Origin: Tamlana crocina
GTDB lineage: Bacteria > Bacteroidota > Bacteroidia > Flavobacteriales > Flavobacteriaceae
NCBI GenBank assembly: GCA_040429635.1
Contig: CP158972.1
Coordinates: 1,932,001 to 1,996,000, forward strand
Direction: 5' to 3'
Length of the DNA stretch: 64,000 nt
Shown: positions 8,685-17,031 of the stretch, piece after piece
How the letters are laid out: each line of letters opens with the position of its first letter
Position numbering within the stretch: position 1 is the stretch's first letter
The notes under the pieces: model-generated
Seen by the model: only the letters and a program-made list of their open reading frames with translations
Told to the model about the DNA's origin: nothing
Database searches by the model: none
Program-made: the position numbers and the translations under genes

Positions 8685-8727
8685 AAGGAGTTAAAAAAAT
8701 AAGACCAGAAAAAACTCTTGTTTTCTT

Positions 8728-8970
8728 TTACTTGGCATGAAGGACAGTTCCTTTTTTTATTTCAAATGAAGTTTGATCTTGCGCTTCAATACGGCCTTTT
8801 TCTATAATTTGCCCCTCTTTTTCCTCATAAATTATCCCGTCTTTAATAAAAGTAACAGACAGTCCTAATGCAATTGATGCTCTGCGAGCTGTTTTAGAAG
8901 CGATTTTTCCAGCTTTTATCAGTGCTTTTGTTTGGGAGACATCTCTTCTGAAAACAGTTTTACTTTTCAT
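8728..8970 (-). CDS. Small basic hypothetical protein, possibly antitoxin-like
   Basis: An 80-residue protein with a basic, helical N-terminal half (residues 1-35, many Lys/Arg) and a beta-rich C-terminal half (VTFIKDGIIYEEKEG). Proteins of this pattern occur widely as hypothetical proteins in Bacteroidota, often near toxin genes; here it is 130 bases downstream of the AbiEii-type pair and on the same strand, but with two palindromes of its own upstream. No function can be given. Confidence 0.6.
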   Translation of the reverse strand: MKSKTVFRRDVSQTKALIKAGKIASKTARRASIALGLSVTFIKDGIIYEEKEGQIIEKGRIEAQDQTSFEIKKGTVLHAK

Positions 8971-9007
8971 AAGTCTATTAGGGGTTGTTATGAATTATGA
9001 CTAAAAG

Positions 9008-9039
9008 GTTAGTAACCAAATCATACTGATATTATCAGT
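9008..9039 (-). promoter_or_regulatory. Two palindromes upstream of the small basic gene
   Basis: GGTTA-G-TAACC at 9008-9018 and ACTGATA-T-TATCAGT at 9025-9039 are both perfect and lie 38-70 bases before the start of the gene at 8970. They are plausible operator sites; the short length of each means chance occurrence is possible in AT-rich DNA. Confidence 0.35.
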
Positions 9040-9100
9040 AAATATAAGATAATTTGGCCGTTTTAATTAACGGATAAATATTTTCAAAACCGAGTAGATA

Positions 9101-9760
9101 TTATTTAGAAATCTCATCAATATGATTATTGATGATTTCAGAAATGTCATCTTTTATAAATTCCCAATGTTTACCTAAAAAACATATAGGGTCAAAGTCA
9201 TCATCAGCTGGTTTGAATTCAACAAAGTTCTTTAAAATCAAATAGCGGTCATGGGTATGTGGGTAACGCTGTTCGTGCAGTGCTAGCATATTTTTTAGAC
9301 TATAAGAATTGAATAGCTCATGCAAGTCCCAAAAATCCTTTTTTCTGCCACCTCTTTGGATGACATCCAGTTTCATGGCTGAAATTTCTTCGAGGGTAGC
9401 CATGCGAATACCGTCTTCAATCAATGGGTCTTGGATAAAAGGATCTGTATAAAACACATCTAATTTTATGGTGTTTTCGGCATCAGTTCCAATAAAATAG
9501 GATTTGCCCAGAGCAACAGGAATATTCTCCAGGTGGTCTACGAAAGCAAAATTGGATTCCAAAAATCTTTGAATGGTATCAAAATCAATCGAACCATAGG
9601 GCAGGTCACTGAATAAATCGATATCTATCGATTCCCGATGGCCAATTTGCAGACTTAGAGCCGTACCTCCAACTAATCTAAAAGATTCTAATTCCTTAGC
9701 GGACATTAAAAGAATGAGGCTGTCCTTCAGTAGGTCATTAACGGTATTGTAATGTAGCAT
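9101..9760 (-). CDS. AbiEii/AbiGii-type nucleotidyltransferase toxin
   Basis: A 219-residue protein of the DNA-polymerase-beta-like nucleotidyltransferase superfamily. It carries the family motif RLVGGTALSLQIGHRESIDIDL: GGTA plus the catalytic DxD (IDIDLFS). Further on are IKLDVFY, holding the third acidic residue, and KKDFWDLHEL near residue 145. In AbiE and MenA-type systems this fold transfers nucleotides, for example to tRNA acceptor ends, and stops growth. It follows the antitoxin-like gene by 15 bases on the same strand. Shorter than lactococcal AbiEii (about 300 residues) but of the usual size for the chromosomal and ICE-borne subgroup. Confidence 0.85.
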   Translation of the reverse strand: MLHYNTVNDLLKDSLILLMSAKELESFRLVGGTALSLQIGHRESIDIDLFSDLPYGSIDFDTIQRFLESNFAFVDHLENIPVALGKSYFIGTDAENTIKLDVFYTDPFIQDPLIEDGIRMATLEEISAMKLDVIQRGGRKKDFWDLHELFNSYSLKNMLALHEQRYPHTHDRYLILKNFVEFKPADDDFDPICFLGKHWEFIKDDISEIINNHIDEISK

Positions 9761-9775
9761 ATAAGAGGGTAACGG

Positions 9776-10261
9776 TTAATCATGGATAACCTGATAAGAC
9801 TTTCTTGAATTGGATCGTAAAGCAGTCTGTACTTTTTGGGAACCATAAAAACGGCGAATTTCATTTTTTTCGGCATCATTACCGCGTTCAAAAACCCTAT
9901 GGATAACCGCTTTAAATTGTCTGTTCCAGTCAATTTTGGACATATCAGTATCCCAGAATAACGATTTTCTTAAAATGGAAACATTTGGCTTGGGTGTATC
10001 TTGTTTCCTTTTTTCTTGGGCAATATCAAAATAGGTTTGCAAAAGGGGCAGAGTGCCTTCTTCAATATCTAATTTTTTTTCAATTTTTAAGGCTAAGGCT
10101 GTATTTAAGCTTCTACTACCTTTAATAATTGCATTAAGGGTTTGGGGGTGTTCGTTAATGGATAGGGCAAAGGGACGCTGACGGATCATGCGCTTCTTTA
10201 GGATGCGCTCCAGAACCAATCCGGGGTGGATGCCTTTGTATTTATCTACTAACTCATTCAT
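9776..10261 (-). CDS. HTH antitoxin-like partner of the AbiEii-type toxin
   Basis: A 161-residue protein. Residues about 10-65 look like a HigA/XRE-type HTH (HPGLVLERILKKRMIRQRPF, INEHPQTLNAIIKGSR), and the C-terminal half is Arg/Lys-rich without a recognised domain. ATG 10261 is chosen because longer in-frame starts fall inside the promoter and the palindrome. A TATATTTG -7 box ends only five bases before the ATG. The position directly upstream of the nucleotidyltransferase and the palindromic operator make it the antitoxin and autorepressor; this is inference from arrangement. It differs from classical AbiEi, which starts with a winged helix. Confidence 0.75.
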   Translation of the reverse strand: MNELVDKYKGIHPGLVLERILKKRMIRQRPFALSINEHPQTLNAIIKGSRSLNTALALKIEKKLDIEEGTLPLLQTYFDIAQEKRKQDTPKPNVSILRKSLFWDTDMSKIDWNRQFKAVIHRVFERGNDAEKNEIRRFYGSQKVQTALRSNSRKSYQVIHD

Positions 10262-10265
10262 AATA

Positions 10266-10291
10266 CAAATATAAACAAATTTGTTTATATT
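10266..10291 (-). promoter_or_regulatory. Promoter and 24-bp palindromic operator of the AbiEii-type operon
   Basis: Bases 10268-10291 form a perfect 24-base palindrome (half-site AATATAAACAAA). Read on the minus strand, the TATATTTG -7 box at 10273-10266 overlaps its downstream edge, so a protein bound there would block RNA polymerase. Toxin-antitoxin operons are usually repressed in just this way. Confidence 0.75.
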
Positions 10292-10383
10292 CATCACCTG
10301 CCTTCTCTGTTGAATTTAAAATAGCATAATGTATATATAGTCTAAGTTACTATACGAATGGGCTAATATTATTGGCTTTGATA

Positions 10384-10488
10384 TCCTATCAGTTTTTGAA
10401 AAAGTAAATGATTCGGATACCCCAAATATTACGAGCGGTTCTTTGAAATAATCAAAACACTAACCCGAAGACGTTAGTAAAAGTATCG
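10384..10488 (+). pseudogene. Relic of a second coupling-protein gene
   Basis: About 105 bases closely match bases 3719-3823 of the intact coupling ATPase gene, in the same orientation, including long shared blocks such as CGGTTCTTTGAAAT and TATCAGTTTTT. Small indels break the frame (for instance GATACC-CCAAATATT against GATACCGCCAAATATT). The differences are too many for a recent copy, so it derives from a related but distinct element. It marks a past recombination or replacement event on the left side of the methyltransferase operon. Confidence 0.8.
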
Positions 10489-10880
10489 CTATGAAGTTTG
10501 AAAAACAGGTTTCTATTGTGGATTATATTGGTTTTTCAGCTTTAATGGAATCAGCTAAGTTGATTTCAAGAAATAAATTAAAGAAGAATGGGAGAAAACA
10601 TATTTATATTATTAATAAATGATAATATTAATAATAAATTTCTTTTAAAAAAATATATTTGTATAATCTTAATTTTTTTAATAAATGAGTATTTTTTTTG
10701 TCTGAAAAATAATCACATTTTGTAAAAAAAAATAGTATGAAAAATGATTGCCCGAATAGTCCTTAATTTTAGTTAGTTGTTTTTCTAATGTTTAATCTAG
10801 GAAAAAAAGCAATTAAATATTTTAGTTTTCACGAAAATTTTAACAGATAGTTCACTAAATAAGTTATAAAAATCAGGTTT
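10489..10880. other. AT-rich spacer before the methyltransferase operon
   Basis: About 390 bases with very high AT content and long A and T runs. A 43-codon frame at 10,491-10,622 exists but has no features. No palindromic operator or clear TAnnTTTG box was found close to the methyltransferase start, so the operon's promoter is not identified. Confidence 0.4.
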
Positions 10881-11945
10881 ATGATGAAAAATGCAATAGA
10901 TATCTTTAGCGGTGCTGGCGGGATGAGTGTGGGAGCTGAGTTGGCGGGAATAGATATCCAGTTTGCAGTAGAATATAATAAGGCAGCAGCAGAAACTTTT
11001 AAAAGTAACCACCCTGAGGCTGAGGTTTTATGTGAGGATATAAGGGAAGTTACTGTGCCTGATGAGGTAAGGAACCCATTTATTTTGTTTGGAGGTCCGC
11101 CGTGCCAGGGTTTTTCTATCTCTAATACAAAGACACGAAACTTAAAAAATGAGAATAATTCTTTATTCAAAGAGTTTATTCGTTTTGTTAGAGAAGCAAA
11201 TCCGAGATGGTTTGTTTTTGAAAATGTTGAAGGGTTTGTATCTTTTCATAATGGTAAAATCCTAAAAGAATTAAAAGAAGAGTTTCAGGATTTAGGTTAT
11301 AATGTTTCTCACTCTGTCTTAACCGCATCAGATTACGGTGTTCCACAAAATAGAAATCGTTTTTTTATGATAGGTAATAGACTAGGTATAGACTTTACTT
11401 TTCCCGAAAAAAATAAAAAGCGAGTAACTGTTAAACAAGCAATAAATGACCTACCTATCTTACAAAATGGAGATAGTATTGATGAATTGCCATATAGGAA
11501 AGGTAGAAAAAGTCAGTATGCAAAGACAATGAGTAATGGCTGTAAAGTTGCAACACAAAATTATGTTTCAAGAAATAGAGACTATGTTTTGGAAAGATAC
11601 AAGCATATTCCTAAAGGAAAAAACTGGCAAGCCATACCTAAAGAGTTAATGTCTAACTATGCTGATTTATCTAATTGTCATAGTGGTATCTATAAAAGGT
11701 TAGATGACAAAAAACCATCAGTAGTAATCGCTAATTATAGAAAGAACATGTTAATTCATCCATATCAGGATAGAGGCTTATCTGTTAGGGAAGCAGCAAG
11801 ACTACAAAGTTTTCCTGATAATTTTGAATTTAAAGGAAGTCTAATGCATATGCAACAACAAATAGGAAATGCTGTACCTCCTTTATTGGCTAAGGCAATT
11901 TTTGAACAAATCATATATTTAACTAATAATGAGCAACAGCAGTAA
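10881..11945 (+). CDS. C5-cytosine DNA methyltransferase (Dcm family)
   Basis: A 354-residue enzyme with all main C5-methyltransferase motifs: motif I IDIFSGAGG (residues 6-14, AdoMet binding), motif IV GGPPCQGFS with the nucleophile Cys75, motif VI ENV at 114-116, motif VIII QNRNR at 156-160, a target-recognition region at about 195-290, and motifs IX/X RLQSFPDNF and QIGNAVPPLLAKAI near the end. It should methylate cytosine C5 in a specific sequence that cannot be read here. It is the first of four tightly packed genes and overlaps the next by 17 bases. No restriction endonuclease gene is adjacent, so it is not an ordinary type II pair. Codon use is much more AT-rich than in the flanking SusCD and tra genes. 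Confidence 0.95.
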   Translation: MMKNAIDIFSGAGGMSVGAELAGIDIQFAVEYNKAAAETFKSNHPEAEVLCEDIREVTVPDEVRNPFILFGGPPCQGFSISNTKTRNLKNENNSLFKEFIRFVREANPRWFVFENVEGFVSFHNGKILKELKEEFQDLGYNVSHSVLTASDYGVPQNRNRFFMIGNRLGIDFTFPEKNKKRVTVKQAINDLPILQNGDSIDELPYRKGRKSQYAKTMSNGCKVATQNYVSRNRDYVLERYKHIPKGKNWQAIPKELMSNYADLSNCHSGIYKRLDDKKPSVVIANYRKNMLIHPYQDRGLSVREAARLQSFPDNFEFKGSLMHMQQQIGNAVPPLLAKAIFEQIIYLTNNEQQQ

Positions 11946-14061
11946 GCAAGATAACTTCATAAGATTTAATTTTGACGTTAGTGCCTATCGATTGCTTGGT
12001 AGAGAATTAATTACGGACAGAATAACTGCATTGTTTGAGATTGTAAAAAACTCTTACGATGCTAATTCTGATAATGTTACAATTAGTTTCATAAATACAA
12101 CTTCAAAATCTAACAACTCAAAAATAATTATTAAGGATGATGGTTTAGGAATGACGTTGAACGACTTAAAAAATCGTTGGATGGTCATCGGCACAAGTAG
12201 TAAAAGAAGAGAAAGAACTTCTCCAGAGCCTTATAATAGAAAAGTTGTAGGAAAAAAAGGAATAGGTCGATTTGCAGTTGATTTATTAGGTTCTAAATTA
12301 ACCCTAAAGACAAAACAAAAAGGCAGTAAAAATTGGACAGTTTTAGAAACTGATTGGTCAGTTTATCAAACGTTAGAACAACAACAATTAACCTTGCCTT
12401 TTGAAGAAGATAAAGAGTTTTTTACTGATATTAAAAATAGATATTGGTTTGAAGAAGGAGACGAAAATACTCAAGGCACAATTTTAGAAATTGAAAAGGT
12501 TAATAATGATTGGACTGAATACGATATTATCCGAGTTACAAAGGAACTTGCGAAGTTAGTTTCTCCTAATGCTAAATTAACACAATATCCTTTTAATATA
12601 AAAATCAACTCTCCGTTTAAAGATTATGACAATTTAAATGTTAAGCCTTTATCAATTGTAAATTATGCTACAAAATCAATAAAACTATCTTATAATAAAA
12701 AGCAAGAAACTCAAGAAATAGCAATTCACGACAAAGGAGAAATTATAATTAAGTCTGTACCTAAAAGAAGATTTGGATTTGTTGACTTCACATTATATTA
12801 TTTCGACCAATCGGCAAAGCGAAAACTTGTAAAACAATATCAAAACTTGGATACTGATGGTATTAAAGTTTATAGAGATGGAATTATAACAACTCCTTTT
12901 GCAGAACACGAGGCAAATCAAAATAAACAAAAAGATATTTTAGGAATTGATAAGCGTAGATATTCAGGTTTTTTCGATAAGATCAGTAGTAGGGATTTGT
13001 TGGGTTATTTAGAAATTTCTGATGAAAATAATCCTAATATTATAGAGACAACAAATAGACAGGATTTTATAGATAATATTGAGTATAGTGAACTTAAACT
13101 TTTTATTATCGAGCAAATTGAGCAAATTGAAAAGTGCTTAAAATACGAGAGAGACCACGTAAGAGAGACCACAAAATCAGATTTAACAAATGCTAATACT
13201 GGGTTAAAGTCTATTAAAAAGAATTTATCACAGATTAAAAAGAGTGCTTCTCCAGAGGTGAAAAAGCAATTAAAAGATGTAGAGGCTGATTTAAGTAAAT
13301 TACAAGGCACAGTAAATAAGAGCATAAAAGATTACGCTAAGTTAGAGCAAGACTCTAAGCAAAAAGAAAGTTTGTTTTTTAGTTTAGTATCGTTGCAGAC
13401 TTACGCTTCAATGTTTTCTCATATGACTAAACACACTATTGGACATATAATAAGAGATGCAGAATACTTTAAAAATCATTTTCCTAATGAGAGGTTAACG
13501 GATAGGTTTAGGTCTATTTCAACAAGGATTTTTGACGAAATGAATACATTAAGACAAGGCATAGATTTTATGTTGAAGTATGCCCAATCTGATGATGATA
13601 TTGAAGATATTAATCTTAATGATTTGTTGAGCAACTTGTTTAACAATATCTATTTAGATGTTTTTAAAAGAGAGAATATTGAAACTCAAGTTGAGATTGC
13701 TAAAAATTTAGAATTACATTATAATAAAAAGGCTTTGGAAGATGTCTTTGATAATTTAATATCAAATTCAATAAAAGCACTAAAAGGGAGGTCAAATAAA
13801 AAGATTAAATGTAGTGGGATTGTTAGTAACGATAAATTAACGCTTTATTTTTCTGATAATGGTATAGGAATACTGGAAGAAGATAAGTATCGTATTTTTG
13901 ATATTTTCTTTACACGAACAGCAGAAGATGGAGGGGCAGGAATAGGACTTTATATGGTTAAAACAAGGATTGAGGCTATGAATGGAACAATTGAAGTTGT
14001 AGAAAATGAACTAAAACCAACTGGTGCTACATTTAAGATAGTTTTACCTTTTGAAAAATAA
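11929..14061 (+). CDS. Double-GHKL ATPase/histidine kinase
   Basis: A 710-residue protein with two Bergerat-fold ATP sites. The N-terminal one is of MORC/Hsp90 type: E37-K40-N41-SYDA, DDGLGM at 70-75, GTSSKRR at 88-94, GKKGIGRFA at 108-116. The middle (about 395-495) is a long coiled coil, then a DHp-like helix with SHMTKH (His498 and His502 are candidate phospho-acceptors). The C-terminal one is of histidine-kinase type: NLISNSIKAL at 609-618, DNGIGI at 643-648, GGAGIGLYM at 668-676. No transmembrane segment is seen, so it is cytosolic. MORC-like ATPases are known in restriction-modification and other conflict systems; the fusion to a kinase core suggests that it reports a DNA or ATPase event by phosphorylating the receiver protein coded six bases downstream. 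Confidence 0.88.
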   Translation: MSNSSKQDNFIRFNFDVSAYRLLGRELITDRITALFEIVKNSYDANSDNVTISFINTTSKSNNSKIIIKDDGLGMTLNDLKNRWMVIGTSSKRRERTSPEPYNRKVVGKKGIGRFAVDLLGSKLTLKTKQKGSKNWTVLETDWSVYQTLEQQQLTLPFEEDKEFFTDIKNRYWFEEGDENTQGTILEIEKVNNDWTEYDIIRVTKELAKLVSPNAKLTQYPFNIKINSPFKDYDNLNVKPLSIVNYATKSIKLSYNKKQETQEIAIHDKGEIIIKSVPKRRFGFVDFTLYYFDQSAKRKLVKQYQNLDTDGIKVYRDGIITTPFAEHEANQNKQKDILGIDKRRYSGFFDKISSRDLLGYLEISDENNPNIIETTNRQDFIDNIEYSELKLFIIEQIEQIEKCLKYERDHVRETTKSDLTNANTGLKSIKKNLSQIKKSASPEVKKQLKDVEADLSKLQGTVNKSIKDYAKLEQDSKQKESLFFSLVSLQTYASMFSHMTKHTIGHIIRDAEYFKNHFPNERLTDRFRSISTRIFDEMNTLRQGIDFMLKYAQSDDDIEDINLNDLLSNLFNNIYLDVFKRENIETQVEIAKNLELHYNKKALEDVFDNLISNSIKALKGRSNKKIKCSGIVSNDKLTLYFSDNGIGILEEDKYRIFDIFFTRTAEDGGAGIGLYMVKTRIEAMNGTIEVVENELKPTGATFKIVLPFEK

Positions 14062-14067
14062 TTTATT

Positions 14068-14673
14068 ATGGATATTAGTATAGTAGTTATTGATGATAAC
14101 CAAAAGATGCAAGATGACTCTCTTATATGGTCTCTTGAAGATAGATTTGGAGAAGATAAGGTTCACTTTTTTTTAACACCAACAGAGGGGCTAAATTTTA
14201 TTAAGGACAATCTAAAAAAGAACCTAATTATATTATTAGATATAAATTTCCCTGAAAACCAAATAGATGGGCATAAGGCTTTAGAAGAAATTACAAATAT
14301 ATCTAAACTTATACCTGTTGTGCTTTGGAGTGCAGTTGATGAAAATAAAGAAAAATTCTCTGATTTTATAAATAACCACGCTTTTGGGTTCATTAATAAA
14401 ACTGCTACTATTGAAGAAGCAATGACTATTATTGATAAGGCAGAACGATTTTTGGAATTTAATATAGATAATGTAATTGAGGATTGGATTATTGATAAGG
14501 ATGAGGATAAAGATAAGCCTGTGTATTTGACTTCTGACGGAGCATCATATTCTCTTAATGATATACTGAACGAAATTAGGCAACAAAGCGAAATAGGTAA
14601 GGAATTTACAAGAAAATTTAATGAATTAACTATTGACCTAATTTTAAGAAATAAAGAGAATTTGAATGACTAA
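14068..14673 (+). CDS. Stand-alone receiver-domain protein
   Basis: A 201-residue protein. Residues 1-125 form a receiver domain with the full active site: acidic pair D9-D10, phospho-acceptor D58 (LLDINFP), Ser88 at the Thr/Ser switch and Lys111. The remaining 75 residues are acidic then helical (SLNDILNEIRQQSEIGKEFTRKF in two parts) and are not a DNA-binding domain. It therefore looks like a phospho-signal carrier or regulator of a protein partner, not a transcription factor. It lies between the kinase and the protease genes, overlapping the latter by 8 bases, which implies coupled synthesis and probably direct contact. Confidence 0.88.
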   Translation: MDISIVVIDDNQKMQDDSLIWSLEDRFGEDKVHFFLTPTEGLNFIKDNLKKNLIILLDINFPENQIDGHKALEEITNISKLIPVVLWSAVDENKEKFSDFINNHAFGFINKTATIEEAMTIIDKAERFLEFNIDNVIEDWIIDKDEDKDKPVYLTSDGASYSLNDILNEIRQQSEIGKEFTRKFNELTIDLILRNKENLND

Positions 14674-15253
14674 TATTATTGTTGCAATTGATAAGGAAGA
14701 TGAAGAACTTGGAGGTTTTTTTGAAGATTGTGATTTAGATTTAAATAACTTTTTTTCAGAGAAACATTTATCAGTTAATTCACTACAAAATAATCAATTA
14801 AATCATATTTATATTGGATTAGTAACTGAACCTTTAGATACATTTACTTTTTTGGCTTACTCTCACGGATCAGATAATGAATTGCTGTCTAAAGGCACTC
14901 CTTATATTGACGAACATAATGTTGAAAGTTTCAAAAATTCGTTATTTTATACTTGCTCCTGCCATACAGGTAAATCATTGGGTTCTCAATTAATAGAGAA
15001 TGGTTGTTTAAGTTATATTGGATATAAAGACAAATTTATTGTATGGGATTTTAATAGGTCACCATTTATTGAATGTGCTAATTACGCTATAAAAGAAATA
15101 TATTCAGGAATTGATACTGAACAAGCAGTTATTAATACCAAAGCAAAATACAATGAATACATTGACAATTATTCTAATGATCTAATTGGAGCAGCTATGT
15201 TAAGGTCTAATCGAGATGCTCTTACTCATTTAGGAAAAAAATTGAAGTTATAA
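14666..15253 (+). CDS. CHAT/caspase-like protease, putative effector
   Basis: A 195-residue protein with the clan-CD layout. His67-Gly68 sits at the end of a strand (FLAYSHGSD), and Cys99 lies in YTCSCHTGKSLG, matching the catalytic strand and CxTG context of CHAT proteases. The pattern LIENGCLSYIGY follows (family: L..aGa..vig), then a helix ANYAIKEIYSGIDTEQAV and TKAKYNEY. Length fits a single catalytic domain without a sensor. Its position after kinase and receiver genes suggests that it is the killing or cleaving effector of the operon. Cys97 is an alternative nucleophile. The fold call rests on motif pattern only. Confidence 0.72.
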   Translation: MTNIIVAIDKEDEELGGFFEDCDLDLNNFFSEKHLSVNSLQNNQLNHIYIGLVTEPLDTFTFLAYSHGSDNELLSKGTPYIDEHNVESFKNSLFYTCSCHTGKSLGSQLIENGCLSYIGYKDKFIVWDFNRSPFIECANYAIKEIYSGIDTEQAVINTKAKYNEYIDNYSNDLIGAAMLRSNRDALTHLGKKLKL

Positions 15254-15262
15254 GCTTATATT

Positions 15263-15535
15263 TTACTTAAAATCACTACCACAAATTGCAGCCCAGTTTT
15301 CCCAAATAGAGGCAACACATCTTTCAAGGTCTATGTTTAGTTTCTTACTAATAGTTTGTGCATCATCACGAGCTTCCGAAGAAGATTTAGTTTTATGGTA
15401 TAAAGTTGTATTAGGAAAATAAATGATTTTACAATTTACAGTTCCTGGAATCTGATCTTTATATCCAAGTGTAGCCATTTCTGTTTTAAACTCGGTATGC
15501 TTTTTATTAATATCGTAAGTAATAATTATTGCCAT
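15263..15535 (-). CDS. Small protein with Cas2/SinR-like look
   Basis: A 90-residue protein beginning AIIITYDINK, the first strand typical of Cas2/VapD/SinR-type ferredoxin-like folds, followed by a helix and a strand containing NTTLYHKTKSSSEARDDAQ, which recalls the SinR-like pattern of strand, then a helix with ARD. Too divergent for certainty. It converges with the protease gene with a nine-base gap. Before the IS insertion it lay about 140 bases downstream of an XRE-type regulator gene on the same strand, so the two may have formed a small operon. Confidence 0.5.
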   Translation of the reverse strand: MAIIITYDINKKHTEFKTEMATLGYKDQIPGTVNCKIIYFPNTTLYHKTKSSSEARDDAQTISKKLNIDLERCVASIWENWAAICGSDFK

Positions 15536-15697
15536 AGTTGTTTTAATTAAGGTTATTATTAATAGGTTTTAAGTAAACATATGAAGTATTATTATTTTAC
15601 GGTTTACCTTAAAGAACTTCGAAAACCAGAGAATTACAGGTTAATATTTAAAAATTGTTGTAGGTTCAGTTGCTAGTCAAGGAAATCATTTAAAGGA

Positions 15698-17031
15698 GGT
15701 AGTATCTCACTAAGTGTGTAAAGTTTAAATATCGAGGGTTAACAGCTCTCGATATTTTTTTGTTTAATTTTAAATTTTATACACTTATGAAGAAAGAAGA
15801 TTTTCTAAACGACGACTTTTTAAAACAGTTCAAAACAGGAGACGAACTAACCTCCTTTCTAAAATCCATCCAAAAGCGGGGCATTGAAAAGATGCTTGAA
15901 GGCGAGCTTGATGCGCATCTGGATTATGAAAGGCACCAACAATCCGATAACAGCAATACCCGTAACGGTTACGCTTCCAAAAAGATAAAAACGGCATTGG
16001 GCGAGACCAATATTAAAGTTCCCAGAGACCGAGAAGCCTCTTTTAACCCCATGCTCGTCCCTAAACGCACCAACATGGTCGATGGCATAGAAAATGTGAT
16101 TATCAGCCTTTATGCTAAGGGCATGAGTAATTCCGATATCGAAGAACAGATCCGTGAAGTCTACGATTTTGATGTATCCACATCCACCATATCCCGCATC
16201 ACGGATAAAGTTACCAATGATATTGTTGCCTGGCAGAACAGGCCATTGGAGCCCGTATATTTAATTACTTGGATGGATGGCATTGTATTTAAGGTTCGGG
16301 AGAACTCCAAAGTCATTAACAAAACCATGTACATTGCCGTAGGACTACGTAGAGACGGTAAAAAGGAAGTCCTAGGGCTTTGGCTGGGTAAGAATGAATC
16401 GGGACCTTTTGGATGAGTGTACTAACCGATATGAAAGCCAGAGGCGTTCAGGATTTGCTTATCACGGCCACAGATAATCTTAACGGTTTTACCGACACCA
16501 TTAAAAACGTTTTTCCTGAATCCAAGACCCAAATCTGTGTGGTGCATCAAATTAGAAATGCTTGTCGCTATGTGGTTTGGAAGGACAAGAAGGAGTTTAC
16601 AAAGGATATGAAAAGCATCTATGATGCACCTACCAAAAGCGCAGCAAAAGCCGCTCTGGAGGACTTTGCCCAGAAATGGGAACACAAGTACTCTTACGCT
16701 ATTAAAAGCTGGAGGGACAACTGGGAAGAACTTACAGCTTTCTATGAATTCCCTTTAGAAATCAGAAAAATCATTTACACTACGAACCTTATTGAAAACC
16801 TTAATGGAAAAATCAGAAAATACACTAAAAACAAACTCTCATTCCCAACAGATGAAGCTGTTATGAAATCCACTTTTTTAGCCATTAGAGAGGCTACCAA
16901 GAAATGGTCGATGCCCATTAGGAACTGGGGCATTATTTTAAACCAGTTTTTGACTATATTTGAAAAAAGGGTCCGGCTTTAATTAAGCCAAACCCTCGAT
17001 TTATAACTTACACACTTTTCGGGATAGTGTC
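15698..17031 (+). mobile_element. IS256-family insertion sequence with 8-bp target duplication
   Basis: The 1,334-base element is bounded by imperfect 24-base inverted repeats (17 of 24 match; both end in AAGTGTGTAA at the inner side), at 15698-15721 and 17008-17031. The direct repeat TTAAAGGA flanks it exactly at 15690-15697 and 17032-17039. It carries one transposase gene that is now frameshifted. Size, repeat type and 8-bp duplication fit the IS256 family. It landed in the last codons of a minus-strand XRE-type gene. Confidence 0.93.
15787..16982 (+). pseudogene. IS256-family transposase, frameshifted
   Basis: The first part (from ATG 15787 to the stop at 16414-16416) has the IS256 N-terminus, NGYASKKIKTALGE and the first catalytic Asp in TWMDGIVFKV. 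The second part, in the +1 frame from about 16,405, has the second Asp (TATDNLNGF) and the Glu ([17 protein letters not shown]). The junction GKNESGPFG-stop against the expected KNESxxFWMSVL shows a single-base loss near 16,400-16,406. IS256 elements are not known to use programmed frameshifting, so this copy is probably dead unless the base loss is a sequencing error. Confidence 0.9.

Noticed and set aside
10491-10622. 43-codon open frame after the coupling-gene relic
   Set aside because: No motif, very AT-rich surroundings, and starts within decayed sequence; length is compatible with chance.
10881-11945. Simple type II restriction-modification system
   Set aside because: No endonuclease-like gene is next to the methyltransferase; the three following genes have other recognisable functions.
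15263-15535. Call as a CRISPR Cas2 protein
   Set aside because: Only the first strand looks Cas2-like; there are no repeats or other cas genes, so a general Cas2/SinR-like fold is all that can be proposed.
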